From: Pseudorasbora parva
Taxonomy: Eukaryota; Chordata; Actinopteri; Cypriniformes; Gobionidae
Assembly (NCBI RefSeq): GCF_024679245.1
Contig: NC_090178.1
Coordinates: forward strand, 23,282,703-23,346,702
Reading direction: 5' to 3'
DNA length: 64,000 bases
A program made the translations under genes and the position numbers. Within the stretch, counting starts at the first letter, position 1, and each line of letters starts with the position of its first letter. Below are positions 41,801-54,421 of this stretch, one piece after another. Under the pieces are notes generated by a model that ran no database searches, was not told where the DNA came from, and worked only from the letters and a program-made list of their open reading frames with translations.

Positions 41801-42158
41801 TTAAAGGTGCAGTGTGCATTGACAGAAATGCAATATAATATACATGTTTTTTCAGTGGTGTATAAAGACCTTACATAATGAACCATTATGTATTTATTTT
41901 ATTACCTTGGAATGAACCATTTCTATCTGCATACACCATGCAGTGAAATCCTCATTTTGCTCCGCCCTCTTTCTACAGTAGTCCTAAATGGACAAACTGC
42001 TCTACATAGCGCTAGCTACTCTCTGCTCTCTCAGACAATGACATATTTGTCCTGTGTTGGCCACCGTAACTTCTCTATTTGCTTCGAAAGGGAGGGGTGA
42101 GCGGTTGCAATTCGCAACCTCACCACTAGATGCCACTAAAATTTACACCGTGCACCTT
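41801..42158. mobile_element. TTAA-type MITE just downstream of pard6
   Basis: Begins TTAAAGGTGCAGTGTGCATT and ends TTTACACCGTGCACCTT, an imperfect inverse. About 360 bp without an ORF, lying within or just after the pard6 3' UTR. Confidence 0.6.
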
Positions 42159-42526
42159 GGACTTACCTTTTCACCTTCGTCATCTTGGACTTGCCTTTAT
42201 GTTTTTCCAAAACTGTATGATTTTATTTCTTCTGTTGAACATAAAAGAAGATATTCTGACAAAATCTTAGTAACCAAACATTTCGATCATTTAATTGATC
42301 ATTGAATTCTTATTATAACTTATTTTATGTTCCACAAGGTGAGAAAATCTTACATGTTTGCGACAACATTAGGATGAGTAAGGATTTTCCTTTTTGAGTG
42401 AAATATGCAATAAATAAAATGCATTGGAAAGTCCTTTTATATTTATTTAAACTGTAAACCCTTCTTAAATAGATTGTGTAATATAAACACAATAAATTTT
42501 GTAATCTGCAATAAATTTAGATTGTG

Positions 42527-43914
42527 TTAACCCTCATCCTTCCCTCAGGTCATTTTTACCTGAAACTCATTTTTAAATGTTTTTTTATTATTATTTGTTA
42601 CGTTTATCTGAGTGGTCCAAGACCCTAGGACTTTTGCTGCACTCGAACCATGAACATAAACAAAAATGGACTGGATTCAATTAGTTATATGGATGCAATT
42701 AAAAACAAATCCTTCACTTGTGGGTCAATTTGAACCCTTATGGGATTAATGGAATGTGAGAAATGCTTCAGTGCGCACAGAAAAACCTAAAAATGCTCAA
42801 TTGGAGATAAATGACTTTAGGACCCAGTGGAACCGCTCATTTTCTCCATAATGGACTATATGGAGCAAATGAGCTGTTCCACTGGGTCCTAAAGTGGTGG
42901 CATATAAAATCATTAAATATCATGTTCTGTTTTTTCCACAAGAGGTCGGCAAAGACACCCAATGTAGGATATTGTGAGCTGAATTAAAAGGGTTATGCAT
43001 GAAATTGTGAGTTATTTTGAATTCAAGTTGAAAGAATGTGAAGAATGTGCTCCAATTATTTATTATTTATTGATAAAATCTATAGTAATTTAAAATTATA
43101 TATATATAATGTGTATGTGTGTGTGTGTGTGTGATGCGATCTGGGAAAATCCGTCATATGTCAGGCTGGAATGTTTTCAGCTAGGTCAAAAAATAGGTTG
43201 AAAGACCATCTTTTTTTTGTCAAAATTGGGTTTTCATTAAATTATTATTTTATAACATCTTGTCTATCATTTCTAAAAATATATTGGCAAAATTCACTTC
43301 TACAATAATCTGCCAAGTGTCTTCTTTAAAACGAGACCAAGTTTTATCTAAACTTGGGGGGTTTTATCTAGTTTTATCTAAACCTGAGGTCTATATTCCA
43401 AAACATTCTTGAACAGCCATTTAAGGTTGTATAGTGCATTTTTATAGTCTAGATGCCAGCCGAACTTAGCCCCGCCCACACAATTTTTAGGTTGGGCAGT
43501 TCTGACTAGAATTGAGTCAGGCTAGCATTTTTATGTCTATGCGAATAAAGAGTTAGTTATTTGAACCTGTTTTTCTCAAAATTCCATTCTTAAAAATCAT
43601 AGTGATCAGCTGACTTCAGATTACTATACCTTTTATTTCAGACAAGCCATGAAAAAAAAACAAAAATATATTTGAAAAGGACTCGACCCCAGCTTTTATT
43701 TTGTATCAAAAACTGTAAAAGGTAAAATTTCACCATGTGATGGGTTTTTGTAGATTGAATATTTTATTTTATAATGAAATGAAATTTTAATGAAATAAAA
43801 TAAGTTTTCTGGACAAACAAAATATTAAGTGTAATTTGAGGGCTTTCGGGTCATTTTGACCCATCCCATGGTGGAATAATTTGTTACAAAGGAAAAGGGA
43901 ATAATGAGGGTCAA
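42527..43914. mobile_element. 1.4-kb element with TTAACCCTCAT ends
   Basis: The left end TTAACCCTCATCCTTCCCTC and the right-end complement TTTGACCCTCATTATTCCCT form imperfect inverted repeats; GGTCATTTTTACCTGA inside the left is echoed by GGTCATTTTGACCC inside the right. No transposase ORF. Superfamily not fixed. Confidence 0.5.
42816..42893. repeat. 78-base near-perfect hairpin
   Basis: Outer arms of 27 bases (starting TTTAGGACCCAGTGGAAC) pair with one mismatch. An inner 8-bp stem (CTCCATA-type) extends the helix to about 35 bp with two mismatches and an 8-base loop. The shape is like a microRNA precursor, but it lies inside a transposon-like element. Confidence 0.85.
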
Positions 43915-44689
43915 ACTAACACTATTGGATCTCTTACAGTTAATTGCTATTAACATGCAACTCGCATACATTGTTGTACTTAAGTGTTTTTTTGTGTAGC
44001 ACACCGTTTCTTAAATGTCATTATATTAGCAATATCTTATTAAGTAATCACAAAACCTATTTCTATACAGTGGATTGCACAAAACAAAATAAAGTTTGTT
44101 TAATAATTGTTGCATTAGCTCATTTTAATTAAGGAAATGGAACAAACAGCAACTATCATTTTTGGAGGTGTACGTCTGAATCCCTTTAAACTCTGCATTA
44201 CATCATGATCAAATCAGAGAGGCCTGTGTTCTTTCCATACTGAATTTTAGTGAGTTCATTAAGTAAACAAACTTCATTTTTTTTCCCTTCTGTTTGATAA
44301 CATCTCAACTCTGCCTTTTTACAGAATAGCATTGCTCAAATAATTGTTTTAGGGTTCTGGGACCCGCACAGACCACAGGATGAGCTCCCCCTGCTGGCCT
44401 CACTAACATTTTTTCAGGTGCAACCTTAACTTTCCCAGGAGGAGGGAGCCACAGGTTGACAAGCATCCCATGCATCCATTTTCCAGAATTCAATACTTCA
44501 CTTAAGATACGTCATATTTCAATTCAAATCTTTTAACAAAAAATAAAATGTAAGCTGTGAAAAAATTTGAATATTCCATGCTGACTCATGATAAGGATGA
44601 TTTCAGTCCTCATATCAACAATGGAGCATAACGGGACATCCTGCTTTGTGTTTATCAGACTTTTTATGTCATTGGACACTGTTAAATTG

Positions 44690-44993
44690 GGTGAATAGTT
44701 CAGTCAAAAAGGACAAATCTGTCATGATTTAATTACCCTCATGTCTTTCCAAACACGTTTCTTTTTTCCGTTGAACACAAAAGAAGATTTTTAGAAGAAT
44801 ATTGGTAATCAAATGAACAGTTGCCTGTGCACCCATTGACTTCAATAGATAGTATGGAAGTCAATGGCTACTGTCAACTCTGGTTACGGGCATTCTTTAA
44901 AATATCTCTTTTGTTCAGCAGAAGAAAGAAAGGGGTACAGGTTTGGAACAACTTAACGGTATGTAAATGATGACAGAATTTTTCATTGTGATT
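44690..44993. repeat. Foldback MITE (AGTTCA / CTGTCATCATTTA type)
   Basis: The left part reads GGTGAATAGTTCAGTCAAAA and the right part ends in ATGATGACAGAATTTTTCAT. The middle holds GTTGAACACAAAAGAAGAT and its inverse TCTTTTGTTCAGCAGAAGA. The same family occurs near 42192-42300, 59680-59860 and 62030-62360. Confidence 0.65.
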
Positions 44994-45579
44994 AGCATGA
45001 GTGAGAAAGGATTCAGTAAAACCCACAGCAGTGAAAGAACTTTTTGATAAAGTTTCATGAGATTTTTACATTTCTTCTTAAACAAACCATGCAATGATAG
45101 GGGGCCCTTTCAGGTCCTTTATCATCCATTCATGGGCCCAGTAAAAAAAAAAAAAATCGTCCCGGGTTCTTTGGTGATATCCATGTTCTTGGTACATGGA
45201 TGTGAAAAGTTTTAAACTGAATCGATTTGCTGTGGTGACATCAGCACTGATGCAAGAGACCACCTAGCTACTGCAACAGGTAGTCACTGCATATTATAGA
45301 CAGCAAGCAAGCATTTCCTTTATTTATCATTATGTCATACTACTCCATCCATCCATCTCCCCATAAAAGCATCTCTCATCTCACCACAAAAGAAGGTGAT
45401 GTCCCACAGGTGTGTCAACATCACTCACAGGTGAAAACCACAGCCATGCTCCTATGGTTCATTCTAATAACTATGGCCATTACATTGATCAACTTTGTAA
45501 GATCAGCCCACCTTTCTCCCATTGGTTGTTCTGCACTATGCAATATGTAAATCAGAAAACGTCACTTCCCGTCTTCCTG

Positions 45580-45832
45580 TGCGCCATGTTTTTCAGCAGG
45601 AGTGGGGTAGTGTTTTAGTGAGATATAATCAAAAGTGGGCATTCCTGCGCTCGGTTCATATTTCAGCAGACAATCGTCAGTGCAATAAGGAACGCGGATT
45701 GAGCCCAACCTGGATGCTTCATAAGATGAAGTAACCGATTCCATACTGCGCGCCTTCCAGTGACGCCGGAAGAAAACGAACGCACGCAGACATCCATCCA
45801 CTCAATCGCTGCTCTCTGCCAGAATATTAAAG
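45580..45832 (+). promoter_or_regulatory. adnp2: Probable adnp2 promoter and non-coding first exon
   Basis: This stretch is GC-richer than its surroundings and holds CCGGAAG at about 45766 (an ETS-type site in vertebrate housekeeping promoters). It ends ATATTAAAG|GTAGACAG, a plausible donor. The next acceptor, at 46166, leads to the exon with the adnp2 ATG. Inferred from position and splice signals only. Confidence 0.4.
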
Positions 45833-46176
45833 GTAGACAGGTTTATAATAGAGTAGACCCTAAAATACACTTAGGATTATGAATGACACGCGTAGCTCTC
45901 TCTTGGGTTCTACTTCAAAGGCACGACTGGGTCAAAAAATTATAATGACAGGAGGCTGGTTTAAACAAAAATACATAGACCTTGCTAGGAACATGGTTAC
46001 TAGTTAAGTTATAATTATTATAACTATTTTATAGGCCTCACTAAGGTATCTTAATTTAGAGGGCTCTAATCTGCAGATTGATTTGGGTGTTTAAAGAGTA
46101 ATAGGCTATATGTTTTGATTTGACAAGGAATTCCAAAAAAAGAGGAATTTTTGTTTTCATTTACAGGATCAGCAAA

Positions 46177-49100
46177 ATGTATCAAATTCCAGTGAAGAAC
46201 CTGACAAAACTCAGGCGACCAAGGAAACGCGTCAAAAGTATTTTGTGTGACATCGGGATGCAACAGTGCCAAGACCTAATGGAGGTAATTTAACGTAGAC
46301 TATTGTATTATGCGTTATTAATGAACTGTTTTTGAAGGCATGATTTTGATTGGCTCATGGATGTTCTGATGTTTATTCGTTAACTGCACAATATAGTCAT
46401 TGACTTGAATTACATTTTAGTGTCACTCAATTCACCCAATCATTTGAGTTATTTCAAAAAGCCTTACAAACCGCAAAAGAATTAGATTTTTTTTTTACCA
46501 TTTTAAATTGGAATGTACTGGAAGAAGCTATAGCTAATTTCTTCCGTATTGAAATGGATTATTGAAAAATAAAAACAAAGTATGGCGGGGACTTCTGTGG
46601 TTCTTCTCTTCATCTGTTGTTGATTGAACGGAAAGAGATCTAAATGCGAGCTTGCAGTTGATTATAAGAAAGGGATGGGGGTTTAAGCAACTAATGGAAA
46701 AAAACTGTATTATAGAAGTATGACATGCATTACCAGAGTCTGATGTTTCACCAGAAGAACAAATTAAAAAATACAATGCATGATATATTGATTATCGGTT
46801 TATCAATGAAAAAACAAATAAAAACAAAACAAATCAGTGTCATATTTAAATGTGCATTTTCATTTCAGCCTATTTTTACATTTAGATTGGACAGTCTTGT
46901 TTCATCATTAATCTGTCTCTTATACTTTCAGTTGTCTAAATTCACATGCAGCATCTATAACCTTTTTATTTTTAGTCTGTTGACTTTATTATTATTATTT
47001 TTTTACACAATACCAAAGTTTCTTCACATAAATATAATTATGTCTGCTAATGAAATGTTCTTTGTTTCCAACAGACATATAAATGTTTTGATGCTGGTGA
47101 TGCAAATTTTGACAACACAGAATGGGATGATTTCACTGATGGTCATGTTGGGAAAAAGAAAAAAAAGGTGATTTGCATTAACATCTGTTATGCACTGTAA
47201 AAAATGTAATTGGTTGTGATGTTATAACAGTTGTTTCCATCTTTTGTTACAAATATTTGGCATAATTTTAATTGTAATACATAATTTAAGGTAGCAATTA
47301 AACTTTTCAATTTGGACAAAACAAACTTCTTTAGTGACACACTTTGTTGATTTTGTGGTCTAAAAACTAAATGACAGCGCTGCCGATGGCCTTGGTAACA
47401 CGAACGAAGCTCGTTGATGGCAAGGCACTTGCTGTGGCTCTGGTAGATGTGTGCATGCACTCAACCTGAAGAAGTGCCCATACAAGGATCATACATTCCT
47501 CCCTTTATAATACAGAGCCATACTCTGAAAAAAAAAAAACTTTCGGAAACTTGTTTGAATCCTGAAAGAGTGTATTTGGCACAGAAAAACTCCATCACAT
47601 GCCCAACTCGTTTTTTATTTATTTATTTTGGCCGTGTTAAGTATGAGAATCCAACTCTTTAACAGTGTCAATAAGTCAGAATGCATAAAATAGTATTAGA
47701 TTGCATTGGTCCCCTTTTAATAGTCCCTTTAATAGTAAAAAGTTTAAGCATTCGATTTAAACTACAGTTTTACAAGATTTTGTGGTATAATAGATTGAAG
47801 AGGGAAAGGAAATGCGCTGGATTATGGAATATTCGCTGGAAATTGCAAACATTGTCAGTAAAATAAACAAAACAGCCAAGTCAGGCACAATGTATGTGAC
47901 CTCACGAGACTAATAATCGAGAGGGTAATAGACAAAAGAGAGAGAGAGATTTGAAATAGCTTTTTTTAATGGCTGTTTTATTTAATTAATGTAAAGTTAC
48001 GTCTTTATTGGGACATGACTGGTGGATTATGCAAAGTGTCTAGTCTCTATTTTTAGCACAGTTTAAACTACATGACAAGCATTTATGAAACTCATTTGTG
48101 ATTTGTGATTACATCTCATTTGTGTATTAATGGCTATGTCATATAAAGTGTATTAATTTAAGGGAGGCAAGTTATTTTACCTTTGAACACTTTTGTTGAC
48201 TCCATCTCCCCTCAGATGCAGTGCTTTAATGGCAATCTCAGTTCTCATTTATCTAAGAATCCAATATTACAAAACAGATACCCAATTATGGGAAAATCCT
48301 TAAATAGTAATGAAACTGATTATCTGTTGATCTCTATTTTATTTTACACCGTACACACAAGGGCTTAAAAACGAACAGCATTTCTGTTTATTCTGCAACA
48401 TTACTTTTTTTTTTGCTTATACTTTATACCAGAGCTTGAGAATAGAACTATGCTAAATAGCTTAATAATAGAACTTGTGACTAAACCTCGTAGCTCCTGT
48501 TGATCCTCAAACTATCTGCAAAACCTTATACACTAGCTCCACCTGCCTCAATCATGAATCGTGCTGCACGGATTTTGGAGACCATCTCTGCTTGTTTGCA
48601 TTGCAAGGATGAATACAGAACTGTTTCTTTGAATAAGTACTACTTTTTTATTATTAAAAACAAAACAAAAACACAATGGTTGTAAAGGCAAAAGTTTTAT
48701 TCACAGTAGGTTATGAGAAGTCAGTCTGATATTTGCCCTCTAATCATATTCAATGCAGCATGTGCATAGCGATTTATATAAAATTTTATAATCAAATTTA
48801 TTAAACAACAGGAAAAACACAAAATAGCTACAATAAACTTGTTTAAGTTGATGAAAACATAATGTTGAACTTACTGCCTCAGATGCGGACATAATGACTG
48901 ACAAAACACAAATCTCCAACCCACTGGGGAAAAGGTTTATGGGAATCCTGGGTATTAAGGCTGGCTTAGTATAATGTAACTTATAACTTAAATGATGTCT
49001 CTTACTGAAATTTGCAGTAGAAAACCCATGAATGATTTACATTATTTTTTTATTTACATTTTAAAAATCCACATTGTTTTATACAAACCTGTTTCTAAAA

Positions 49101-52100
49101 AAGTTGTGACACTGTAGAAATTGTGAATAAAAACAGAATGCTATGATGTGGAAGTTTCACATTTCATTATTTTATTCTGAATGCAACATAGATAACATAT
49201 CAAATGTTTAACTGAGAAAATATGTTAATTTTATGACATCAACACATCTCAAAGTTGGGACACGACCTTTTTTACCATTGTGTGGCATTTCCCTCTTCTT
49301 TTATAACAGTCTGCAAACATCTGGGGAGAAAAGTTGCTCAACTATTTGTTTACCGCAGCATTGGGAGAATTGGTGATCCTCTGCCCATCTTGACTTCTGA
49401 GAGAGACTGCCACTTTGGGAGTCTCTTTTCATACCCAATCATGTTGCTAATTGACCTAATAAGTTGCAAATTGGTCCTCCAGCTGTTCCTTATGTACATT
49501 TAACTTTTCTGGCCTTTTTGCTACCTGTCCCAACTTTTTTGGAATATGTAGCTCTCATGAAATCCAAAATGAACCAATATTTGGCATGACATTTCAAAAT
49601 GTCTCCCTTTCAACATTTAATATGTCATCTATATTCTACTGTCAATAAAACATAAGTTTATGAGATTTGTAAATTATTGCATTCATTTTTTTATTCACAA
49701 TTTGTACAGTGTCCCTGTGTCCCAACATTTTTTGGAGTCAGGTTTGTACATATTTTAGACAATCGGGGCGACATTATTTTAGGTGCGTAGTGCATTCTAT
49801 GTCGATGATGTCAAATGGTTGCATTCGGTGAACTACTGGCATAACCTTTTGGCTACAAGGCCGAAGGGCAAGAAGAGAAATAATTTCACTCTATCCGGGG
49901 CATTTAGACTTATTGTGGGGGGAAAATCGATAGTATGGCATTTGGTTTAAGCCTATTCTTGTATCCATTGCCACCTGTCAGCTCTTTCTGTATATGTGGT
50001 CTACTAAAAGCCTCAAATCCATCAGGGTTATAGTGGAGAGAACAAAGACACCAGTAGTAGAAGTTTTATTTGTCCACAGGCATCTTCCCATTCTTTTCTC
50101 CTCTTCTTATTGCTAGGAAAGCAGTGAAGACCATGGACTGACATTTACAACCAAAAGCCAGACAATGTGGCATCATTTGAGTATTTTATTTTGCATTGTT
50201 GCGGTAAAAATAGCAACAGGTAGCGCCAGTAGCTCACGAGTGCAACCATTTGACGCCATCGACGCACATTTGCATAGCCTGTAAGCTGCTATTTGAAATT
50301 ATTTATTGTTTGATTACAAAATTAAAAAATTACATAGAATGATACAGTTATTAACCGGTTAATGGTAATTTCAAATCAACTTGTTTTTGTTTTCAATCCT
50401 TGAACAAGTGAAGCATTGGTACACACTGTTGATAAACATAATTTTAAGCCATATTAATCATGATATTACTTTTGTCCCTTAGTATCCATACCGGAGCCAA
50501 ACTCTGTGCTGCAGTCTGTGTTGGTACTCCAGCCGGTCAGTTCCCACATTCAGAAGTCACATCCATCGCTGTCACTGGAAAAATCTGGATGTGGCCTGTT
50601 TGTTAATCTGCCCCTACTGCCCATTTGTCAGCTCTCCGAAAGTCACAGAGCAACACATTAAATTTTTCCACATGCTGCCGTCAAAAGCCAATCGTATTTC
50701 TCTCCAAAGCAACCCCAGCCATACTTTGGCTCACACACCGAAAACTGTGTCTGTTACAGTCTCAGCGGATGCCGCCGATGACAGATACACCTGCGCAACC
50801 TGTGGCTATCATGACTCTTTACTATACGTGATGAAGAAACACGTCTTGGTAAACCACTATGCTACGATGCTGGATCGCTTCTTCGGGCTCGGGTCAGACA
50901 GTACACAGAAGGCTGGTGGTGTGCAGATCCGTGACGGCGCCCCGGTTAAATATCATTGCAAAGTGTGCAAACTGCCAGCAGAGACCATTGAACATTTACT
51001 TTATCACATTTTAAGTTCAGAGAAACACAAGGACCTGCACTGGCAAATAATGCCTTGTATAATCGAAAAAGACTGCATGAATCAAATGACCGGGTTGCAG
51101 AATCTGCTGAGCTTCGCTCCAAAAGCGATGCAGCAGGTCACGTTACTTGCAAGACCGAATTACATGCCCCAGCAGATGCAACAAACAAATGGAAATGGTA
51201 CGGTTCTTCTGGCCGGCCCAAGCAACACAACAGCTTTGTTTTGCTCTCCTGGTGCAGGGCAGATGTTTCTGTCTCCACAAACACAAGCTTTACTGTCGGG
51301 CACAACTGTGGCTGCGCTTCAGAATGCCCAGCATCAGCAGTCCCCCGGTGGGATGGCGCAAGTCCTGCCTACCTCTAGAGGTAATATGGTGATGCCAAAC
51401 ATGCAGCAAAGTGCACCCACGGTACCCATCACTATGTCCATTCCCAGGCTACAACATACCCAGCAAGCACAGCAAGTTCTTCTTTCACCTGGCGTCCAGG
51501 TCAACCTCCCGGGCGATATGGGCGGACGTCCACCAATTCTTGTAACTCAAGGTCTGCAGCTGAACCAGTCAGTTCCCAGAGCTCCTCTCATAACCTCGCA
51601 GTCTGTGCGTCTCATTCCCACAGGCAACAATGTCAATGGCGTTCCAACATACACTCTTGCACCCGTTCAAGTCACCGTTCCTGTCCACGGTGGTCCCGCT
51701 CAAATGGTACTGACGCAAAACCAGATCAGCCAGCCTTCAAATTCAGCTGTGGTGCCCGCAGGTCTCATGCCTACAATTCAGAGGGCGATAAATAGAAATT
51801 CAACACCAAATGAGCTGGCTGTGCTCGCACCGTTTTTGAAGAAACATGACGACCACACTGTCAGGTGCCTGAGGTGCAAGATTTTACTGACGGAGCAGGG
51901 AATTTTCCAGCATTTGTTGCATGGTTTGAAGTGTCTGTTCTGCACTCAGATGTTCTACTCCTTCAAGCAGATCATGGACCACACCAATAAAGAGCACAGT
52001 TTGAAAATGAAGGAAAACCGGCATTTCATAAAAGAACATTTTAATCTCGACTGTGATGATAAAGGAAACCTCATGTTCAACACTTTTAATCTAAACACAG

Positions 52101-53344
52101 ATGTGCCCAAAGATCTTCTTGACAACCGCGAGCTTAACCTCGCACTGGTTACCAGCTCTCATGATAAGCTATACATAAAAATGTATCCAGACAAGGCAGA
52201 ATATGCAACCACGTTAAAGGTGGCACCTACCGCATGCCCGTTTTGTCAGGTAAAGCTCCAGAACTCTGAAGAATACGAGCTCCATCTACAATCAAAGCAC
52301 CACATCGTTCCCACCATTCATGCAATACTAAAAACACCTGCTTACAAATGCATATATTGTTTTGGGGTGTATGCTGAAAAATCAACACCGAAAACCATCT
52401 CCATTCATGTGCAACGGTGTCGCTGTGCTCCGAAAGCAGTCAAAGAAGCAGAGAGGCAGCTGAATCCAGATACAATGGAACACCTTGATGGGGATTTATG
52501 TAGTTCTGTTCAGATTGCCAGTTCTTCAGAGGCTGCCTTTCAGGGGGCTCTTGAATTTGCAAAGCCAAAGAGAGAGGAGAGAGTGCTAAGCACTCCGAAG
52601 AACAGGAGAAGGAACGCGAAAGTTCAAAAGGCAGAAGTCCCTGAAACTCCAGTTAAACTCGTCTTAGAACCAATGGGGATGGAGAGGACATCGTTTGAGG
52701 ACAGAAAAGACTTCCTTTCGCAGTACTTCCACAGAAAGCCATACGTGACGAAGACTGAGATCGAACTGCTCGCTTCCCGTTTGTGGATAAACAAGGCTGA
52801 CGTAAAAGCTCACTTTAACAGCAAGCTCACCAAGTGCTTGAAGGCAATTCAGAAGAAGAGGGTTTGTGTACGTCTTGGGTTCAAAATGATTGAAGTGAAC
52901 AAGGTGAAGCACAACCTCTTCATTCCGGCGGTAGAGCCTGTTAAAAAAAAAGATGCAGAGGTGGTGAAACATGATGTCCGTGTTCCAGAGTTAACTGTTA
53001 AAATAGAGAATGTGAATGAAAGGAAACATGACCTCTTAATCCAAGAGGTAACTATTAAAAAAGAGGAAATAGATGCGAATGAAGTGGGACATGACCTCTT
53101 CATCCAAGAGGTAACTGTTAAAAAAGAGCATGAGGTTGTGAATGAGGTTGGACATGACCTCTTCATCCAAGAGGTAACTGTTAAAAAAGAGTGCGAGGTT
53201 GTGAATGAGGTGGGACATGACCTCTTCGTCCAAGAGGTAACTGTTAAAAAAGAGCACGAGGTGGGACATGACCTCTTCGTCCAAGAGGTAACTGTTAAAA
53301 GAGAGGATGTGAATGAAATGGAACATGACATCTTCATTTCATAG
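46177..53344 (+). CDS. adnp2: ADNP homeobox protein 2
   Basis: Three coding exons: 46177-46284, 47075-47167 and 50483-53344, all phase 0, giving 1020 aa. ADNP2 is a nuclear zinc-finger/homeobox protein related to ADNP, which works with CHD4 and HP1 in chromatin silencing. The N-terminus MYQIPVKNLTKLRRPRKRVK with LCDIG matches the ADNP family start. C2H2-like fingers begin at about residues 77 (CSLC with FRSHIHRCH), 110 (CPYC with HIKFFH), 171 (CATC with HVLVNH) and 200 (CKVC). More fingers lie in the second half (CLRC, CLFC, CPFC). The homeodomain is at about 805-870 (KDFLSQYFHRKPYVTKTE, then LWINKADVKAHF). The middle is Gln/Pro/Val-rich. The tail from about residue 890 is a tandem repeat (listed separately). 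The almost single-exon coding layout is as in human ADNP2. AATAAA lies at about 53931. Confidence 0.95.
47320..47720 (-). mobile_element. Second copy of the THAP-bearing TTAA family, truncated
   Basis: The reverse complement matches 1719-2600 in blocks: the terminal TTAAAAGGGG followed by TTATGCATTCTGACTTATTG, then GTTAAAGAGTTGGATT, and further in GCCATCAACGAGCTTCGTT and CAGCGCTGTCATTT. The THAP ORF is not retained. It lies in the reverse orientation to adnp2. Confidence 0.75.
49083..49749. mobile_element. Internally deleted Tc1/mariner-like element
   Basis: The ends ACAAACCTGTTTCTAAAAAA (left) and TTTTTTGGAGTCAGGTTTGT (right) are inverted repeats next to TA. The interior keeps only transposase fragments (for example RSIGRIGDPLPI, the reverse-frame shadow region). 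Its sequence matches a very common fish element. Confidence 0.8.
52900..53340 (+). repeat. adnp2: In-frame tandem repeat, ADNP2 C-terminus
   Basis: The units are 51-66 bp and keep the reading frame. The protein core is GHDLFIQEVTVKKE, varied as KHDLLIQEVTIKKE, GHDLFVQEVTVKKE and GHDLFVQEVTVKRE. Three central units share almost identical DNA, so the expansion is recent. Two degenerate units precede it (KHNLFIPAVEP and HDVRVPELTVKIE), and a truncated one (EHDIFIS) ends the protein. Six cores contain the SUMO-acceptor consensus (hydrophobic-Lys-x-Glu). Confidence 0.93.
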
Positions 53345-54421
53345 GTACGGCCAATTCGCGGTAAAAATTGGCTAAAATGTTTGTTTTATGAATTGTTTGT
53401 ATACAGCATGTTCACACTAGGATGTAAACCATTGCAAACTGTTTATTTAAAATTACTTGATTTACACATTTATAAGATTGTTTGCATCTTGGCATTAGTA
53501 TATGGAAAAAAGAGAACCTACAGCAATTCTGAAAAGACTCAACACTTTTTGTATTTTTGTTGTATATAGTTCATATGATGATGTTAAAAAGTTTTTTTTA
53601 TTACATATCTTTATTGCAAGAAAAAAAACACTCAGTTTCCCATCTTTTATATTAAAAAACACTTGTATTATACATTTTGGGATGTCTAGTGAAATAGTTC
53701 TGCATTTAACATTTTATAATAGAACTGTAAAGGAATTGAAGGCGTGGCAAATTATTACTTCTAACTGGCAAATTAGGCAGCATTTCATAACTATCACCAA
53801 AAGGGACACTTTATGGTGTTCTCATGTGTTTTTTTCCTCCATATAATGCACTGTAATCTTTTCAGACATGTGAAAAAAGACAAGTGCCTCTGTGTCCTAT
53901 TTAAAGTTTGCAGTTGTATTTGCCTCTTGGAATAAACGTGACTAAATATTGCAGATGTGTGGTTTACTTAATATTAAAAAAATCTTAGGAAAAGGATTTT
54001 CCTAGTTCTTAAAAAACAATGGTATGTTTTTGTTGAAGCCATCAGTCTGCATTATATAAACTTTTATCATATTTAACAATGGAATTCCTGTTGAAACACT
54101 ACATTACCCATGAATCTAAAGAGAAATCTCCCTCACCAAAATATTGGCTTTTTGTCTGATTTTCAGATAAAAATATTTACTGTATCAATATCAAAGTTTG
54201 TGATGTTTTACATTGAAGCTTGTTGTCTCAATCTTTAAAAAAAATCACTTCCAGAACCAAGTCCGCTGCAAAAGCATTTCGGGTTGGCCTACAAACTGAC
54301 GTCATAAGTGCACTCTGTCAGCGTCGTCGATCGACTCCGTCGAGATCAATTACTTCACCCTTCTTCTACAGACAAATGTAGTCGATCCTGCGTGATGCTT
54401 GGTTAAACCGAACTTGTGATC
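53345..54421. other. adnp2 3' UTR and rbfa promoter region
   Basis: The first 600 bases are the AT-rich adnp2 3' UTR, ending near AATAAA (about 53931). 53950-54250 shows nothing recognisable. The last 170 bases are GC-richer and carry a perfect CRE. Confidence 0.6.
54297..54304. promoter_or_regulatory. rbfa: Perfect CRE palindrome in rbfa promoter
   Basis: TGACGTCA, the full CREB/ATF site, 118 bases before the rbfa ATG, in a locally CG-containing stretch. Likely near the transcription start of rbfa. Confidence 0.55.

Larger units (their letters stand above)
41650..46166. other. Intergenic region pard6 to adnp2, with repeats
   Basis: Contains the pard6 3' UTR (ATTAAA near 41767), the TTAA elements at 41801-42158 and 42527-43914, the MITE at 44690-44993 and, before the first adnp2 coding exon, a likely non-coding exon ending at 45832. 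No other gene was recognised; the small ORFs lack motifs. Confidence 0.6.
47168..50482. other. adnp2: adnp2 intron 2
   Basis: 3.3 kb with a TTAA element copy (about 47320-47720) and an internally deleted Tc1-like element (49083-49749). 47720-49080 and 49750-50480 hold nothing recognised. Confidence 0.65.

Noticed and set aside
46725..47171. 148-codon plus ORF ending over adnp2 exon 2
   Set aside because: It runs through the intron in a different frame; the real exon is only 47075-47167 and phase-fits its neighbours.
52849..53337. 162-codon minus-strand ORF rich in Ser/Thr and Cys over the ADNP2 tail
   Set aside because: It is the antisense shadow of the in-frame tandem repeat; unit lengths divisible by three keep both strands open.
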